Positions 10,026 through 21,099 of a DNA stretch of 64,000 nucleotides are shown here, in pieces. Where the stretch lies: the NCBI RefSeq assembly GCF_034351645.1, contig NZ_CP133782.1, positions 2,051,001-2,115,000 on the forward strand, read 5' to 3'. The notes below the pieces were generated by a model, which was not told where the DNA came from, did no database searches, and saw nothing but the letters and a program-made list of their open reading frames with translations. This DNA comes from Pseudomonas sp. DC1.2 (lineage in GTDB: Bacteria > Pseudomonadota > Gammaproteobacteria > Pseudomonadales > Pseudomonadaceae). The position numbers were made by a program, and so were the translations under genes. How positions within the stretch are numbered: the first letter of the stretch is position 1; every line of letters begins with the position of its first letter.

Positions 10026-11942
10026 ATGACCCTGCTCAAATTCAGCGATGTGTCCCTTGCTTTCGGCTCTATGCCGTTGTTGGACAAGGTGTCCTGGCAG
10101 ATCGCCCGTGGTGAGCGGGTGTGCATCATCGGCCGCAATGGCACTGGCAAGTCCAGCATGATGAAGCTCGTCAAGGGCGACCAGAAGCCCGATGACGGCT
10201 CTGTTTGGCGCGCACCTGGCCTCAAAATTGGCGAATTGCCGCAAGAACTGCCGGTAGCCGACGGGCGGACTGTGTTCGACGTAGTAGCTGAAGGCCTGGA
10301 CGGTGTAGGCGAGCTGCTTGCGCAGTATCACCACCTGAGCCAGAACATCGTTACCGACGCCGACCTGGACAAACTGATGCACGTCCAGCAAGACCTTGAG
10401 GCCCGTGACGGCTGGCGTTTGCAGCAATTGGTAGACAGCACTTTGAGCCGTTTGCAGTTGCCGGCGGACAAGACCCTCGCCGAGTTGTCCGGCGGCTGGC
10501 GTCGCCGCGTCCTGCTGGCTCAGGCCCTGGTTTCCGAGCCGGACCTGCTGCTGCTCGACGAACCGACTAACCACCTGGACATCGGTGCCATTGCCTGGCT
10601 CGAAGAAGCGCTGAAGGATTTCCAGGGCGCTGTGCTGTTCATCACGCACGACCGTTCTTTCCTGCAAAACCTTGCGACGCGCATCCTCGAACTGGATCGC
10701 GGCGGCCTGATCGACTGGAACGGCGACTACGCCAGTTTCCTGGTGCATAAAGAGGCTTCGCTGGCAGCTGAAGATACTGCCAACGCATTGTTCGATAAGA
10801 AACTGGCCCAGGAAGAAGTCTGGATCCGCCAGGGCATCAAGGCTCGCCGCACCCGTAACGAAGGCCGCGTGCGCGCTCTGAAAGCGCTGCGCAACGAGCG
10901 CAGCGAGCGTCGTGAACGCACCGGCAAAGCCAACATTCAGCTGGATACCGCCGACAAGTCTGGCAAGCAGGTGATGGTCCTCGAGAACGTGAGTTTTGCT
11001 CACCCGGGCGGCCCATTCCTGATCAAGGATTTCTCGATGGTTCTGCAGCGTGGCGACCGCATCGGTCTGCTGGGCGCCAACGGCACCGGCAAGACAACCT
11101 TGCTCAAACTGATGCTCAACGGTCTGCAGCCAACCAGCGGCACCGTAGAAGAAGGGACGCGCATCGACGTGGCTTACTTCGACCAGTTGCGCCACCAGTT
11201 GGACCTGGAAAAGACGGTGATCGACAACGTGGCCGAAGGTCGCGACTTCATCGATATCGATGGTCAGAGCCGTCACGTGCTGAGCTACCTCGGCGACTTC
11301 CTGTTCAGCCCGCAGCGTGCCCGCACGCCGGTCAAGGCGCTGTCCGGTGGTGAGCGTGCTCGCCTGTTGCTGGCCAAACTGTTCAGCAAGCCAGCGAACC
11401 TGCTGGTACTCGACGAGCCGACCAACGACCTCGACGTGGAAACCCTCGAGCTGCTGGAAGAGGTCTTGCTGACTTTCAACGGCACCGTGCTGATGGTCAG
11501 CCACGACCGGGCATTCCTCGACAACGTAGTGACCAGTACCTTGGTCTTCGAAGGTGAAGGTAAGGTCCGCGAATACGTGGGTGGGTACCAGGACTGGCTG
11601 CGCCAAGGCGGCTCGCCGCGCCTGCTGGGCGTGACAGAGAGCAAGTCCGGCAAAGCCGACCTGACCTCCGCCGTCGTAGCGGCCGAAGCTGCGCCAGCCG
11701 CTGCGGTGGAAGTGCCAGTGGCGAAGAAGAAGCTCAGCTACAAGTTGCAGCGTGAACTAGAGATGTTGCCGGGCGATATCGACGCCAAGGAGCAGCAGAT
11801 TGCTGCGGTTGAAGCGCAGATGGCAGACGCCACGTTCTATCAGCGCCCTGCTGCCGAAACGGCTGCGGTGATTGCTCAGCTTGAGCAATTGCAGGCTGAA
11901 CTCGACGTGCTGGTCGAGCGCTGGGCCGAGCTGGATGCCTGA
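10026..11942 (+). CDS. uup: ABC-F family ATPase Uup
   Basis: This 638-residue protein has two ABC ATPase domains and no membrane segments, the ABC-F plan. Domain 1 shows Walker A GRNGTGKS, signature LSGGWRRRV and LLLLDEPTNHLD; domain 2 shows GANGTGKT, LSGGERARL and LVLDEPTNDLD. A charged linker lies between them and a C-terminal coiled-coil (about residues 570-638) is typical of Uup, which acts on ribosomes and is linked to transposon excision and branched DNA. ATG 10026 is preceded by GGAGAAG. An intrinsic terminator follows directly. Confidence 0.93.
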   Translation: MTLLKFSDVSLAFGSMPLLDKVSWQIARGERVCIIGRNGTGKSSMMKLVKGDQKPDDGSVWRAPGLKIGELPQELPVADGRTVFDVVAEGLDGVGELLAQYHHLSQNIVTDADLDKLMHVQQDLEARDGWRLQQLVDSTLSRLQLPADKTLAELSGGWRRRVLLAQALVSEPDLLLLDEPTNHLDIGAIAWLEEALKDFQGAVLFITHDRSFLQNLATRILELDRGGLIDWNGDYASFLVHKEASLAAEDTANALFDKKLAQEEVWIRQGIKARRTRNEGRVRALKALRNERSERRERTGKANIQLDTADKSGKQVMVLENVSFAHPGGPFLIKDFSMVLQRGDRIGLLGANGTGKTTLLKLMLNGLQPTSGTVEEGTRIDVAYFDQLRHQLDLEKTVIDNVAEGRDFIDIDGQSRHVLSYLGDFLFSPQRARTPVKALSGGERARLLLAKLFSKPANLLVLDEPTNDLDVETLELLEEVLLTFNGTVLMVSHDRAFLDNVVTSTLVFEGEGKVREYVGGYQDWLRQGGSPRLLGVTESKSGKADLTSAVVAAEAAPAAAVEVPVAKKKLSYKLQRELEMLPGDIDAKEQQIAAVEAQMADATFYQRPAAETAAVIAQLEQLQAELDVLVERWAELDA

Positions 11943-11954
11943 TTGATGCTGCTT

Positions 11955-11996
11955 TAAAAAAGCCCGGCGTTCAGTGATGAACGCCGGGCTTTTCAT
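11955..11996 (+). terminator. Terminator after uup
   Basis: AGCCCGGCGTTCA pairs with TGAACGCCGGGCT over 13 bp with a 4-nt loop. A-run before and T-run after, so it may serve both uup and the convergent UspA gene. Confidence 0.85.
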
Positions 11997-12015
11997 ATCC
12001 AGTAACGTTGCTTTG

Positions 12016-12453
12016 TCAGTTTTTGACCAGGCGCACCGCGAGTACGTCGCATGGCGCACCGTGTAGCACGTCGTTGGCGGTCGAGCCCAGTAGCAGTGCC
12101 AAGCCGTGCCGGCCATGGCTGCCTACCACGATCAGGTCGCAGCTTTGCTCTTTTGCCAGGTGGTGAATCTCTTGTCGAGGCTGGCCGTAGGTCAGGTGGC
12201 TGTACTCTCTGGAGAGTTCCGGGTACTTGAGAATGAGTCGGTCCAGGCGTTCCTTGGCCTGGTCGAACTGTTGCTGCTGTAGCTGGGACAGGTCCATCGG
12301 CACGTCGCCGCCAAACGCCATCGCCATTGGCTCGACAATATGCACCAGCGACAGCTTCGCGCCACTGCCTACTGACAATTCACGCGCGCGCTTGATAACA
12401 GGATCGCACTCTTCGGTAAGGTCTACAGCGACCAGAATGTGGGTGTAGGGCAT
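12016..12453 (-). CDS. Universal stress protein, UspA family
   Basis: A single-domain, 145-residue UspA-fold protein. It starts MPYTHILVAVDLTEE and ends with the ATP-binding signature G-x2-G-x9-G-S/T, seen as GSHGRHGLALLLGSTAND, followed by APCDVLAVRLVKN. This indicates an ATP-binding UspA protein rather than a UspFG-type non-binder. AGGAGGAGC lies at good spacing before ATG 12453, so the longer in-frame start at 12477 is unlikely. The gene is convergent with uup; stress regulation cannot be read from its promoter. Confidence 0.9.
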   Translation of the reverse strand: MPYTHILVAVDLTEECDPVIKRARELSVGSGAKLSLVHIVEPMAMAFGGDVPMDLSQLQQQQFDQAKERLDRLILKYPELSREYSHLTYGQPRQEIHHLAKEQSCDLIVVGSHGRHGLALLLGSTANDVLHGAPCDVLAVRLVKN

Positions 12454-12556
12454 GAGGTGCTCCTCCTGAGGATGCAATGTTGGTAAGTATGGCTGGTTTC
12501 AAGCGCATTGGTTCCCAAGCGACTCAATGCGCTCATCAAGAATCGGGAGTACAGAT

Positions 12557-12994
12557 ATGACGGTCTGGATAGTGGTGTCAATCCTGCTGGTAGTGCTGAG
12601 TCCTCTGGCGTGGTTGCGACCCTCTCGCCACCAGAGCGGTCGCATGGCTTTACGCATGGAGGCGAGGCGCATCGGGTTGGCCATGCAGCTGGCGCCTCAG
12701 GAGTGGCCGCACTGGCTTAGCCACGAGCCACCGAGCCCTTGTGCTCAGTATCATCGGCCGCGTCGTGGGCGCGAGCCCGCGTGCTGGAGTTATTGGCAGA
12801 AGTCGCCCGGCGTCTGGGTCAATCAATGGCAGGAAGTCTGTGAGGATCGCGTGTTGCTCATCCATTTCGAAAAGTTGCCGGCCAACGTCTACAAGGTGGA
12901 GGCGGACAAGCAGATGATTACGTTGTATTGGGGAGAGAAAGGCGAGGCGAGCGTTTTGCAGGATATTGATGCAGCGCTGAAAGCGCTGGCGTGA
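12557..12994 (+). CDS. Conserved membrane-anchored protein, unknown function
   Basis: The 145-residue product opens with one hydrophobic segment (MTVWIVVSILLVVLSPLAWL), followed by a basic stretch rich in Arg and a soluble domain rich in Trp that ends ASVLQDIDAALKALA. The topology suggests an inner-membrane anchor with a cytoplasmic or periplasmic domain. Such proteins in Pseudomonas are sometimes labelled YajC, but I see no convincing YajC features. ATG 12557 follows CGGGAGT. It is divergent from the UspA gene, with about 100 bp between. Confidence 0.75.
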   Translation: MTVWIVVSILLVVLSPLAWLRPSRHQSGRMALRMEARRIGLAMQLAPQEWPHWLSHEPPSPCAQYHRPRRGREPACWSYWQKSPGVWVNQWQEVCEDRVLLIHFEKLPANVYKVEADKQMITLYWGEKGEASVLQDIDAALKALA

Positions 12995-13535
12995 TTTACG
13001 GAAATTTCGCGCTGCAATAGGGCGAAACGTCCGGCAGACAGGCAATAAAAAGCCCGACATCATCATCGGGCTGGGGTTGGCCAGGCAGGCCGGAAGTTCA
13101 TTTTGGTGCCGATCTAACGCCGAGCATTCGCTAAAAGCGTGCAACTATTTTCCTCAATGTCCGGCAAGCGTAGCTGCTTAAACGTAAGTGGTCGCGAATT
13201 AGGGCGACTTTTCTAAGTATTGATCTTATGAATGGGCTCATATGCATCTGCGTGTTGCGAGCCTCGGCAGTACAGAAGTGACCGCAAAGTCGAGTTTCAA
13301 CCCTTATTTTGGGCGATTGACAATTGTCGGAAATTCCGTGAAGGTGACGTACCCAAATCAAACGGGCGTATGAATTGAGCGTTTGTATTACAGACCGCTC
13401 CTACAGAATCCCGACTATCGCGTTGGCGGGTGTGCCGGGTAGATGGTTGTCAGCATCGACGATAAGCGTCCCTGCCGAACCATTTACCTGCGTCCGACGT
13501 GTACTGTTCAGCTTCCATATCGTGGAGATCAGTTG
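12995..13535. other. 541-bp intergenic region before fadB
   Basis: No convincing gene. It holds a minus-strand terminator near 13047-13072 with no annotated minus-strand gene upstream of it, and two PsrA-like half sites, CAAAC at 13359-13363 and GTTTG at 13381-13385, separated by 17 bp. A TTGACA-like hexamer at 13317-13322 lacks a good -10. Confidence 0.6.
13047..13072 (-). terminator. Orphan minus-strand terminator
   Basis: AGCCCGA (13051-13057) pairs with TCGGGCT (13066-13072). The A-run at 13047-13051 makes a U-tract only on the minus strand; the plus strand has no T-run. No minus-strand gene is evident between it and fadB. Confidence 0.6.
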
Positions 13536-15683
13536 ATGATTTACGAAGGTAAAGCCATCACGGTTACGGCTCTTGAAAGTGGCATCGTCGAATTGAAATT
13601 CGACCTCAAGGGTGAGTCCGTCAACAAGTTCAACCGTCTAACCCTGAACGAACTGCGTCAGGCCGTAGACGCCATCAAGGCAGATGCTTCGATCAAAGGT
13701 GTGATCGTCAGCAGCGGCAAGGACGTATTCATCGTCGGCGCCGACATCACCGAATTTGTCGAAAACTTCAAGCTGCCTGATGCAGAGCTTGTTGCAGGCA
13801 ACCTCGAAGCCAACAAGATTTTCAGCGATTTCGAAGACCTCGACGTCCCGACTGTTGCCGCGATCAACGGCATTGCCTTGGGTGGCGGTCTGGAGATGTG
13901 CTTGGCGGCAGATTTCCGCGTCATGTCCACCAAGGCCAAGATTGGTCTGCCAGAAGTTAAGCTGGGCATCTACCCAGGCTTCGGCGGTACTGTTCGTTTG
14001 CCGCGCCTCATCGGTGCCGATAACGCCATCGAGTGGATCGCCTCCGGTAAGGAAAACCGTCCTGAAGACGCGCTTAAAGTCGGCGCTGTGGATGCGGTGG
14101 TTGCACCTGAGAAGCTTCAGGAAGCGGCGCTTGAACTGGTCAAGCGCGCCATCTCCGGCGAGTTTGACTTCAAGGCCAAACGTCAGCCGAAGCTGGAAAA
14201 GTTGAGGCTGAATGCCATCGAACAAATGATGGCCTTTGAAACCGCCAAAGGGTTTGTAGCCGGTCAAGCTGGCCCGAACTACCCGGCGCCGGTCGAGGCG
14301 ATCAAGACCATCCAGAAAGCCGCTAACTTCGGTCGTGACAAGGCGCTGGAAATCGAAGCCACCGGTTTCGTCAAGCTGGCCAAGACCTCTGCTGCCCAGA
14401 GCTTGATCGGTCTGTTTCTGAACGATCAGGAATTGAAGAAAAAGGCCAAGGCCTACGACGAGATCGCCAAAGATGTTAAGCAGGCTGCCGTACTGGGCGC
14501 TGGCATCATGGGTGGCGGTATTGCTTATCAGTCGGCCTCCAAAGGTACGCCGATCCTGATGAAAGACATCAACGAGCACGGTATTGAGCAGGGGCTGGCT
14601 GAAGCCGCCAAGCTGCTGGTCGGTCGCGTTGATAAGGGTCGTATGACCCCGGCGAAAATGGCCGAAGTGCTTAATGCCATTCGTCCAACCCTGTCCTACG
14701 GTGATTTCGGTCACGTGGATTTGGTGGTTGAAGCCGTTGTCGAGAACCCTAAGGTCAAGCAGGCTGTGCTGGCCGAAGTCGAAGACAATGTTAAAGAGGA
14801 CACCATCCTCGCCTCGAATACCTCGACTATTTCCATTACTTTGTTGGCCAAAGCCCTCAAGCGTCCGGAAAACTTCGTCGGTATGCACTTCTTTAACCCG
14901 GTACACATGATGCCGTTGGTTGAAGTGATTCGCGGCGAGAAGTCCAGCGAGCTGGCTGTTGCCACCACCGTTGCCTACGCCAAGAAAATGGGCAAGAACC
15001 CGATCGTCGTTAACGATTGCCCGGGCTTCCTCGTCAACCGCGTGCTGTTCCCGTACTTCGGCGGCTTTGCCAAGCTGGTCAGCGCCGGTGTGGACTTTGT
15101 CCGTATCGATAAGGTCATGGAGAAATTCGGTTGGCCAATGGGCCCTGCATACCTGATGGACGTGGTCGGCATCGACACCGGCCACCACGGTCGTGACGTG
15201 ATGGCTGAAGGCTTCCCGGACCGCATGAAAGACGACCGCCGCTCGGCCATCGACGTGCTCTACGAAGCCAAACGCCTGGGCCAGAAGAACGGCAAGGGTT
15301 TCTACGCTTACGAGGCCGACAAGAAAGGCAAGCAGAAGAAAGTCGCCGATCCGTCGGTGCTGGAAGTGCTCAAGCCTATCGTTTACGAGCAGCGCGAAGT
15401 CACTGACGAAGACATCATCAACTGGATGATGATCCCGCTGTGTCTGGAAACCGTGCGTTGCCTGGAAGATGGCATCGTCGAAACCGCCGCCGAAGCCGAC
15501 ATGGGTCTGGTCTACGGTATTGGTTTCCCTCCATTCCGTGGCGGTGCGCTGCGTTACATCGACTCGGTCGGTGTTGCAGAGTTCGTTGCCCTGGCTGACC
15601 AGTACGCTGATTTGGGCGCGCTGTACCACCCGACCGCAAAACTGCGTGAAATGGCCAAAACCGGCCAACGGTTCTTCGGTTAA
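13536..15683 (+). CDS. fadB: Fatty acid oxidation complex subunit alpha
   Basis: FadB combines enoyl-CoA hydratase/isomerase and L-3-hydroxyacyl-CoA dehydrogenase activities of beta-oxidation in a complex with FadA. The 715-residue length matches the family. The N-terminal crotonase domain (to about 190) shows [11 protein letters not shown] and [19 protein letters not shown]; the dehydrogenase part begins at [14 protein letters not shown] (about 315-330) and has the catalytic-His region [20 protein letters not shown] 13536 has GGAG upstream. fadA starts 32 bp downstream, forming a fadBA operon, which PsrA represses in P. aeruginosa. Confidence 0.96.
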   Translation: MIYEGKAITVTALESGIVELKFDLKGESVNKFNRLTLNELRQAVDAIKADASIKGVIVSSGKDVFIVGADITEFVENFKLPDAELVAGNLEANKIFSDFEDLDVPTVAAINGIALGGGLEMCLAADFRVMSTKAKIGLPEVKLGIYPGFGGTVRLPRLIGADNAIEWIASGKENRPEDALKVGAVDAVVAPEKLQEAALELVKRAISGEFDFKAKRQPKLEKLRLNAIEQMMAFETAKGFVAGQAGPNYPAPVEAIKTIQKAANFGRDKALEIEATGFVKLAKTSAAQSLIGLFLNDQELKKKAKAYDEIAKDVKQAAVLGAGIMGGGIAYQSASKGTPILMKDINEHGIEQGLAEAAKLLVGRVDKGRMTPAKMAEVLNAIRPTLSYGDFGHVDLVVEAVVENPKVKQAVLAEVEDNVKEDTILASNTSTISITLLAKALKRPENFVGMHFFNPVHMMPLVEVIRGEKSSELAVATTVAYAKKMGKNPIVVNDCPGFLVNRVLFPYFGGFAKLVSAGVDFVRIDKVMEKFGWPMGPAYLMDVVGIDTGHHGRDVMAEGFPDRMKDDRRSAIDVLYEAKRLGQKNGKGFYAYEADKKGKQKKVADPSVLEVLKPIVYEQREVTDEDIINWMMIPLCLETVRCLEDGIVETAAEADMGLVYGIGFPPFRGGALRYIDSVGVAEFVALADQYADLGALYHPTAKLREMAKTGQRFFG

Positions 15684-15709
15684 GCGTCCCAACACTTGAG
15701 CGAGAGTGA

Positions 15710-16891
<1,182 letters not shown>

Positions 16892-16907
16892 GCGTCTCGT
16901 TGATGGA

Positions 16908-16938
16908 AGCCGGGGCCAAGTGCCCCGGTTTTTGTTTT
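16908..16938 (+). terminator. Terminator of fadBA
   Basis: CCGGGGC (16910-16916) and GCCCCGG (16922-16928) form a stem followed by TTTTTGTTTTT. Confidence 0.85.
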
Positions 16939-16990
16939 TCTGAATTTATTTTTGTTTTTATTTTGAAAAGATTTGAGAGGGGGCCAACGC

Positions 16991-17227
16991 ATGCCGATAT
17001 CACCTGGGCTCTACCAACATTACAAAGGTCCGCAGTACCGTGTATTCAATGTTGCGCGGCACTCTGAGACCGAAGAAGAAGTGGTCTTCTATCAAGCCCT
17101 GTATGGCGATTACGGCTTTTGGGTGCGTCCCTTGAGTATGTTTCTGGAGTCGGTCGAGGTTGACGGCGAACAGGTCCCACGCTTTGCTTTGGTGCAAGCC
17201 GAACCGAGTCTTTTTTCCAGGCCATAA
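16991..17227 (+). CDS. DUF1653 family small protein
   Basis: A 78-residue protein with the DUF1653 look: PGLYQHYKGPQYRV, then ALYGDYGFWVRPLSMFLE, a small beta-rich domain of unknown function found alone in many bacteria. GAGAGGG precedes ATG 16991. It lies between the fadA terminator and the topA promoter, so it is probably transcribed separately. No signal peptide or membrane segment is present. Confidence 0.85.
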   Translation: MPISPGLYQHYKGPQYRVFNVARHSETEEEVVFYQALYGDYGFWVRPLSMFLESVEVDGEQVPRFALVQAEPSLFSRP

Positions 17228-17252
17228 GGGGAGTGCGCGCAGAACCCTGTGC

Positions 17253-17281
17253 TTGACCTCACCTTGTAGCCACTATATATA
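17253..17281 (+). promoter_or_regulatory. Probable sigma70 promoter of topA
   Basis: TTGACC at 17253-17258 and TATATA at 17276-17281 are separated by 17 bp, about 60 bp before the topA start. Read by eye only. Confidence 0.5.
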
Positions 17282-17341
17282 GCGGTGCCGCGTCAGGCGC
17301 CAACCGCCTTTCACTTCTAGAATTCAGGAATTTTCTGATCC

Positions 17342-19969
17342 ATGGGCAAATCGCTGGTCATTGTGGAATCCCCGGCTAAGGCCAAGACCATCAACAAGTA
17401 TCTGGGTAACCAATACGTGGTGAAGTCGAGTATCGGCCATATCCGAGACCTGCCCACCAGCGGTTCGGCTAGCGCCAGCAAAGAGCCAGCCGCCAAGCGC
17501 GGCAAGGCTGCCGCGGGTGAAGGTCCGGTGCTCACGCCGAAAGAGAAGGCGCGCAAGCAGCTCGTCTCGCGCATGGGTGTCGATCCGGATCATGGCTGGA
17601 AAGCCAAGTACGAGATCCTCCCAGGCAAGGAAAAAGTTATAGAAGAGCTGCGCCGGCTCGCCAAAGATGCTGACATCATCTATCTCGCAACCGACTTGGA
17701 TCGCGAGGGGGAAGCCATTGCCTGGCACCTGCGCGAAGCCATTGGTGGTGATGACAGCCGCTACAAGCGTGTGGTGTTCAACGAAATCACCAAGAAAGCG
17801 ATCCAGGAAGCCTTCTCCAAACCGGGCGAGCTGGACATTAATCGTGTGAACGCTCAGCAGGCGCGTCGTTTTCTCGATCGTGTGGTCGGTTACATGGTGT
17901 CGCCGCTGCTGTGGGCCAAGGTCGCCCGCGGTTTGTCTGCCGGTCGTGTGCAATCGGTTGCGGTAAAACTGGTTGTTGACCGTGAGCGTGAAATTCGTGC
18001 GTTCAATCCCGAAGAATATTGGGAAATTCATGCCGATCTTGGTACTGCCAAGGGCTCCAAGGTGCGCTTCGACGTCGCGCGTCAGAAAGGCGAAGCCTTC
18101 AAGCCGCTCAACGAAGCTCATGCCATGGCAGCGCTGGAAAAGCTTAAGGCTTCCAGCTACAGCATCGTCAAGCGCGAAGATAAGCCGACCAGCAGCAAAC
18201 CGTCGGCGCCGTTCATTACGTCCACGTTGCAACAGGCCGCCAGTAACCGCCTGGGCTTTGGCGTAAAGAAAACCATGATGATGGCCCAGCGCTTGTATGA
18301 AGCGGGCTACATCACTTATATGCGTACCGACTCCACCAACCTCTCGGCCGATGCCGTGACGATGGCGCGCGCTTATATTGAAGGTGAGTTCGGCAAGAAA
18401 TACCTGCCGGAAGCTCCAAACATCTACAGCAGCAAGGAAGGTGCGCAAGAGGCTCACGAAGCGATTCGTCCTTCTGACGCCAGCACTGAGCCAAGCAAGC
18501 TGTCCGGCATGGAGCGTGATGCTGAGCGTCTATACGAACTCATCTGGCGCCAGTTCCTCGCTTGCCAGATGTTGCCCGCTCAGTACCTGTCAACTACCGT
18601 CACTGTGGCTGCCGGGGACTTTGAGCTGCGTGCCAAGGGCCGCATCCTGAAGTTCGACGGTTACACCCGCGTGATGCCGCAAATTGCTAAGCCCGGCGAT
18701 GACGACGTGCTGCCGGACATGGCTCAGGGTGACGTGATGAAGCTGATCCAGCTTGATCCGACCCAGCACTTCACTAAGCCGCCTGCGCGTTACTCGGAAG
18801 CTAGCCTGGTCAAAGAAATGGAAAAACGCGGCATCGGTCGTCCTTCGACTTACGCTGCAATCATTTCGACGATCCAGGATCGCGGCTATGTGGCGCTGCA
18901 TAATCGTCGTTTCTATTCGGAAAAAATGGGCGATATCGTCACCGAACGTTTAGCCGAAAGTTTTTCCAATCTGATGGACTACGGCTTCACCGCGGGCATG
19001 GAAGAAAACCTCGATGACGTGGCTCAGGGTGAGCGCGACTGGAAAAACGTGCTCGACGAGTTCTATGGCGACTTCAAGAAAAAACTTGAAGTAGCCGAAA
19101 GCGCCGAAGGTGGAATGCGCGCCAACCAGCCGGTCATGACCGATATTCCGTGTGTGTTATGTGGCCGTCCGATGCAGATTCGTACCGCATCGACTGGCGT
19201 TTTCCTTGGTTGCTCGGGCTACAGCCTGCCGCCAAAAGAGCGCTGCAAAGCCACCGTTAACCTGGTGCCGGGCGATGAGATCGCAGCGGATGACGAAGGC
19301 GAGTCGGAATCCTTGGTTTTACGTGGTAAGCATCGTTGCTCGATCTGCAGCACAGCGATGGACGCTTACCTGCTGGATGAGAAGCGCAAGTTGCATATTT
19401 GCGGTAACAATCCGGATTGCTCGGGCTATGAAATCGAAGAGGGCACTTACCGTATTAAAGGCTACGAAGGTCCAAGCCTGGAATGCGACAAGTGCGGCAG
19501 CGAGATGCAACTCAAGACTGGCCGTTTCGGCAAGTTCTTCGGCTGCACCAACGCTACATGCAAGAACACCCGCAAACTGCTGAAAAGTGGTGATGCGGCG
19601 CCACCGAAGATGGACCCGGTGAAGATGCCTGAGCTGAAGTGCGAAAAGGTCAACGACACTTACATTCTGCGCGACGGCGCATCCGGCTTGTTCTTGGCTG
19701 CTAGCCAATTCCCAAAAAACCGCGAGACCCGTGCTCCGCTGGTGATCGAGATCGTTCCGCACAAGGATGAGATTGATCCGAAGTACCACTTCCTCTGTGA
19801 AGCACCTAAGAAAGATCCTGATGGCTTGCCTTCTGTGATCCGTTACAGCCGTAAGACGAAAGAGCAGTACGTGCAGACAGAGGTCGATGGTAAGCCGACT
19901 GGCTGGAAAGCGTATTACGATGGTGGCAAGTGGACAGTTGAAGACAAACGTCCTGCAGCCAAGGCTTAA
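17342..19969 (+). CDS. topA: DNA topoisomerase I
   Basis: TopA relaxes negative supercoils by single-strand passage. The 875-residue protein begins with the TOPRIM domain ([29 protein letters not shown]) and has the active-site tyrosine in [12 protein letters not shown] at residue 326. The C-terminal third carries three CxxC-type zinc ribbons: [17 protein letters not shown] and CDKCGSEMQ, plus a tail domain. Length and layout fit the pseudomonad enzyme. It has its own promoter-like sequence upstream and a strong terminator downstream. Confidence 0.96.
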   Translation: MGKSLVIVESPAKAKTINKYLGNQYVVKSSIGHIRDLPTSGSASASKEPAAKRGKAAAGEGPVLTPKEKARKQLVSRMGVDPDHGWKAKYEILPGKEKVIEELRRLAKDADIIYLATDLDREGEAIAWHLREAIGGDDSRYKRVVFNEITKKAIQEAFSKPGELDINRVNAQQARRFLDRVVGYMVSPLLWAKVARGLSAGRVQSVAVKLVVDREREIRAFNPEEYWEIHADLGTAKGSKVRFDVARQKGEAFKPLNEAHAMAALEKLKASSYSIVKREDKPTSSKPSAPFITSTLQQAASNRLGFGVKKTMMMAQRLYEAGYITYMRTDSTNLSADAVTMARAYIEGEFGKKYLPEAPNIYSSKEGAQEAHEAIRPSDASTEPSKLSGMERDAERLYELIWRQFLACQMLPAQYLSTTVTVAAGDFELRAKGRILKFDGYTRVMPQIAKPGDDDVLPDMAQGDVMKLIQLDPTQHFTKPPARYSEASLVKEMEKRGIGRPSTYAAIISTIQDRGYVALHNRRFYSEKMGDIVTERLAESFSNLMDYGFTAGMEENLDDVAQGERDWKNVLDEFYGDFKKKLEVAESAEGGMRANQPVMTDIPCVLCGRPMQIRTASTGVFLGCSGYSLPPKERCKATVNLVPGDEIAADDEGESESLVLRGKHRCSICSTAMDAYLLDEKRKLHICGNNPDCSGYEIEEGTYRIKGYEGPSLECDKCGSEMQLKTGRFGKFFGCTNATCKNTRKLLKSGDAAPPKMDPVKMPELKCEKVNDTYILRDGASGLFLAASQFPKNRETRAPLVIEIVPHKDEIDPKYHFLCEAPKKDPDGLPSVIRYSRKTKEQYVQTEVDGKPTGWKAYYDGGKWTVEDKRPAAKA

Positions 19970-19983
19970 TAGCGGCTGTACAC

Positions 19984-20030
19984 AAAAGACCGCATGATGA
20001 TCCTCGGATTTTCATGCGGTCTTTTCTTTT
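19984..20030 (+). terminator. Terminator after topA
   Basis: AAAAGACCGCATGA (19984-19997) pairs with TCATGCGGTCTTTT (20012-20025), 14 bp, followed by further T residues. Confidence 0.85.
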
Positions 20031-20109
20031 GGGCTTGCGGTCAGCTTGGGTGATCCACGACACTGCTTTCTCTGTGTGAAGCAATTATTTCGCTGTGGAG
20101 GCTGCCGTC

Positions 20110-20634
20110 ATGGCCCACGAACTCTATACCCGCACTAATCAGAAGATTTATTTCGCCGGTCTGTCGCTGGAAGCGCTAGCCAAAGCAGAGGATGGGCGGG
20201 CGATGAACTCCTTGGCGCTGATTCAGGCAGGGCGCGAGTCGTCTCTGTTTCACCTGTACGGCGCTTTGCTGGGGCTCTGTCATGAAATCGCCGGCTTCTA
20301 TCGCTTACCTCAGGCTAATGCGCCACGGGCAGAGATGCTGCTGACCCGCGACGTGCTAGACGCTATTGCCATTCCGGAAATGGCCGAAATGGTTGAGTTG
20401 GCAGGCAATTCGGAAACGTGGCTGGCTAAATTGCTGGCGGCCCATGCCGCGTTGTTTCAGCCTCCGCGGATGCCCCGAAAACCTAAGGGCGATGTGATGC
20501 AGCCGTTGATTTTTGCAGTGAATCTTGATGGGGCGCAAGAGCTTGAAGAGCTTGGTCGTGAAGAGTTGGAGAGCTGGCGTCAGAACCTCAAAGCGTTGGC
20601 GATTCGCTTTCGTGAAGGGTTAAACGAGTGCTGA
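20110..20634 (+). CDS. DUF6586-type conserved protein
   Basis: The 174-residue product starts MAHELYTRTNQKIYFAGLSL and is a largely helical, soluble protein; I recall it as a conserved gene next to topA in pseudomonads (DUF6586), with unknown role. GGAGGC sits before ATG 20110, so the earlier in-frame start at 20095 is unlikely. No catalytic motif, signal peptide or membrane segment is visible. It precedes another small conserved gene by 152 bp. Confidence 0.75.
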   Translation: MAHELYTRTNQKIYFAGLSLEALAKAEDGRAMNSLALIQAGRESSLFHLYGALLGLCHEIAGFYRLPQANAPRAEMLLTRDVLDAIAIPEMAEMVELAGNSETWLAKLLAAHAALFQPPRMPRKPKGDVMQPLIFAVNLDGAQELEELGREELESWRQNLKALAIRFREGLNEC

Positions 20635-20752
20635 GGAATTAGGTGAGTGATGGATGGTCCTACAGGTCTCTTCGTTCAAGGATGAGCATTGTGGGATCTT
20701 TCTTCGACATGACAGCTGGTCAAGATCCTGAGCGAAGCCTGATCAATGCCTA

Positions 20753-20758
20753 TATAAT
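20753..20758 (+). promoter_or_regulatory. Probable -10 element (TATAAT) of the 20787 gene
   Basis: A perfect TATAAT lies 28 bp before the start codon of the next gene. The -35 region is not convincing, so only the -10 is annotated. Confidence 0.4.
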
Positions 20759-20786
20759 CCTCGCCTTTCGTGGAGAACAGATTTTT

Positions 20787-21020
20787 ATGCCAACGTCTTT
20801 TCTAGAAATTGTTGAGTTGCCAGACGGCCGAATTGAGCTGCGCAGGGCCGAGGACGAGGGTTCTCTGGTTACTTTGAATTTCTCCGAGGATGCCAAAGCG
20901 TTCTTGCAGGGGCGGCACGTAGAAGTCGCCAAGGCGATGTTGAGTGTTGGTGTGCAGATGGCAGGGCGTCTTGTTGAAGGTGAACTCAACAAGGAAGACG
21001 GGCCGCACGTTCTCCATTAA
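20787..21020 (+). CDS. Small conserved protein, unknown function
   Basis: A 77-residue protein starting MPTSFLEIVELPDGRIEL and ending EDGPHVLH. The longer open frame from 20643 codes for a non-conserved-looking leader, whereas ATG 20787 is preceded by TGGAG and a perfect TATAAT. Predicted mixed alpha/beta, acidic and soluble. It is convergent with sulA and I recall it as conserved at this position in Pseudomonas. No function can be given. Confidence 0.75.
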   Translation: MPTSFLEIVELPDGRIELRRAEDEGSLVTLNFSEDAKAFLQGRHVEVAKAMLSVGVQMAGRLVEGELNKEDGPHVLH

Positions 21021-21099
21021 CGCCGCTAGTTTTAGCGCAAACCGCTACAGATCGGCTTCTCTATCCTTGGAGAAGCCCTGCGCTGTTTAAAGCGCGTCG

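Noticed and set aside
9990..11606. 538-codon antisense open frame over uup
   Set aside because: Shadow of a high-GC ATPase gene; no family features or ribosome-binding site.
13131..13361. 76-codon minus-strand frame in the fadB upstream gap
   Set aside because: No ribosome-binding site, ordinary random composition; the nearby terminator more likely serves a non-coding RNA if anything.
13359..13385. CAAAC and GTTTG upstream of fadB as a PsrA operator
   Set aside because: The half sites are 17 bp apart, whereas PsrA sites have 2-4 bp between halves; kept only as a weak hint, not a called operator.
13638..15695. 685-codon antisense open frame over fadB
   Set aside because: Long stop-free antisense frames are common opposite high-GC genes with strong codon bias; no ribosome-binding site and no recognisable protein features.
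21054..21077. Hairpin GGCTTCTC...GAGAAGCC between the 20787 gene and sulA
   Set aside because: Stem without a T-run on either strand; too weak to call a terminator.
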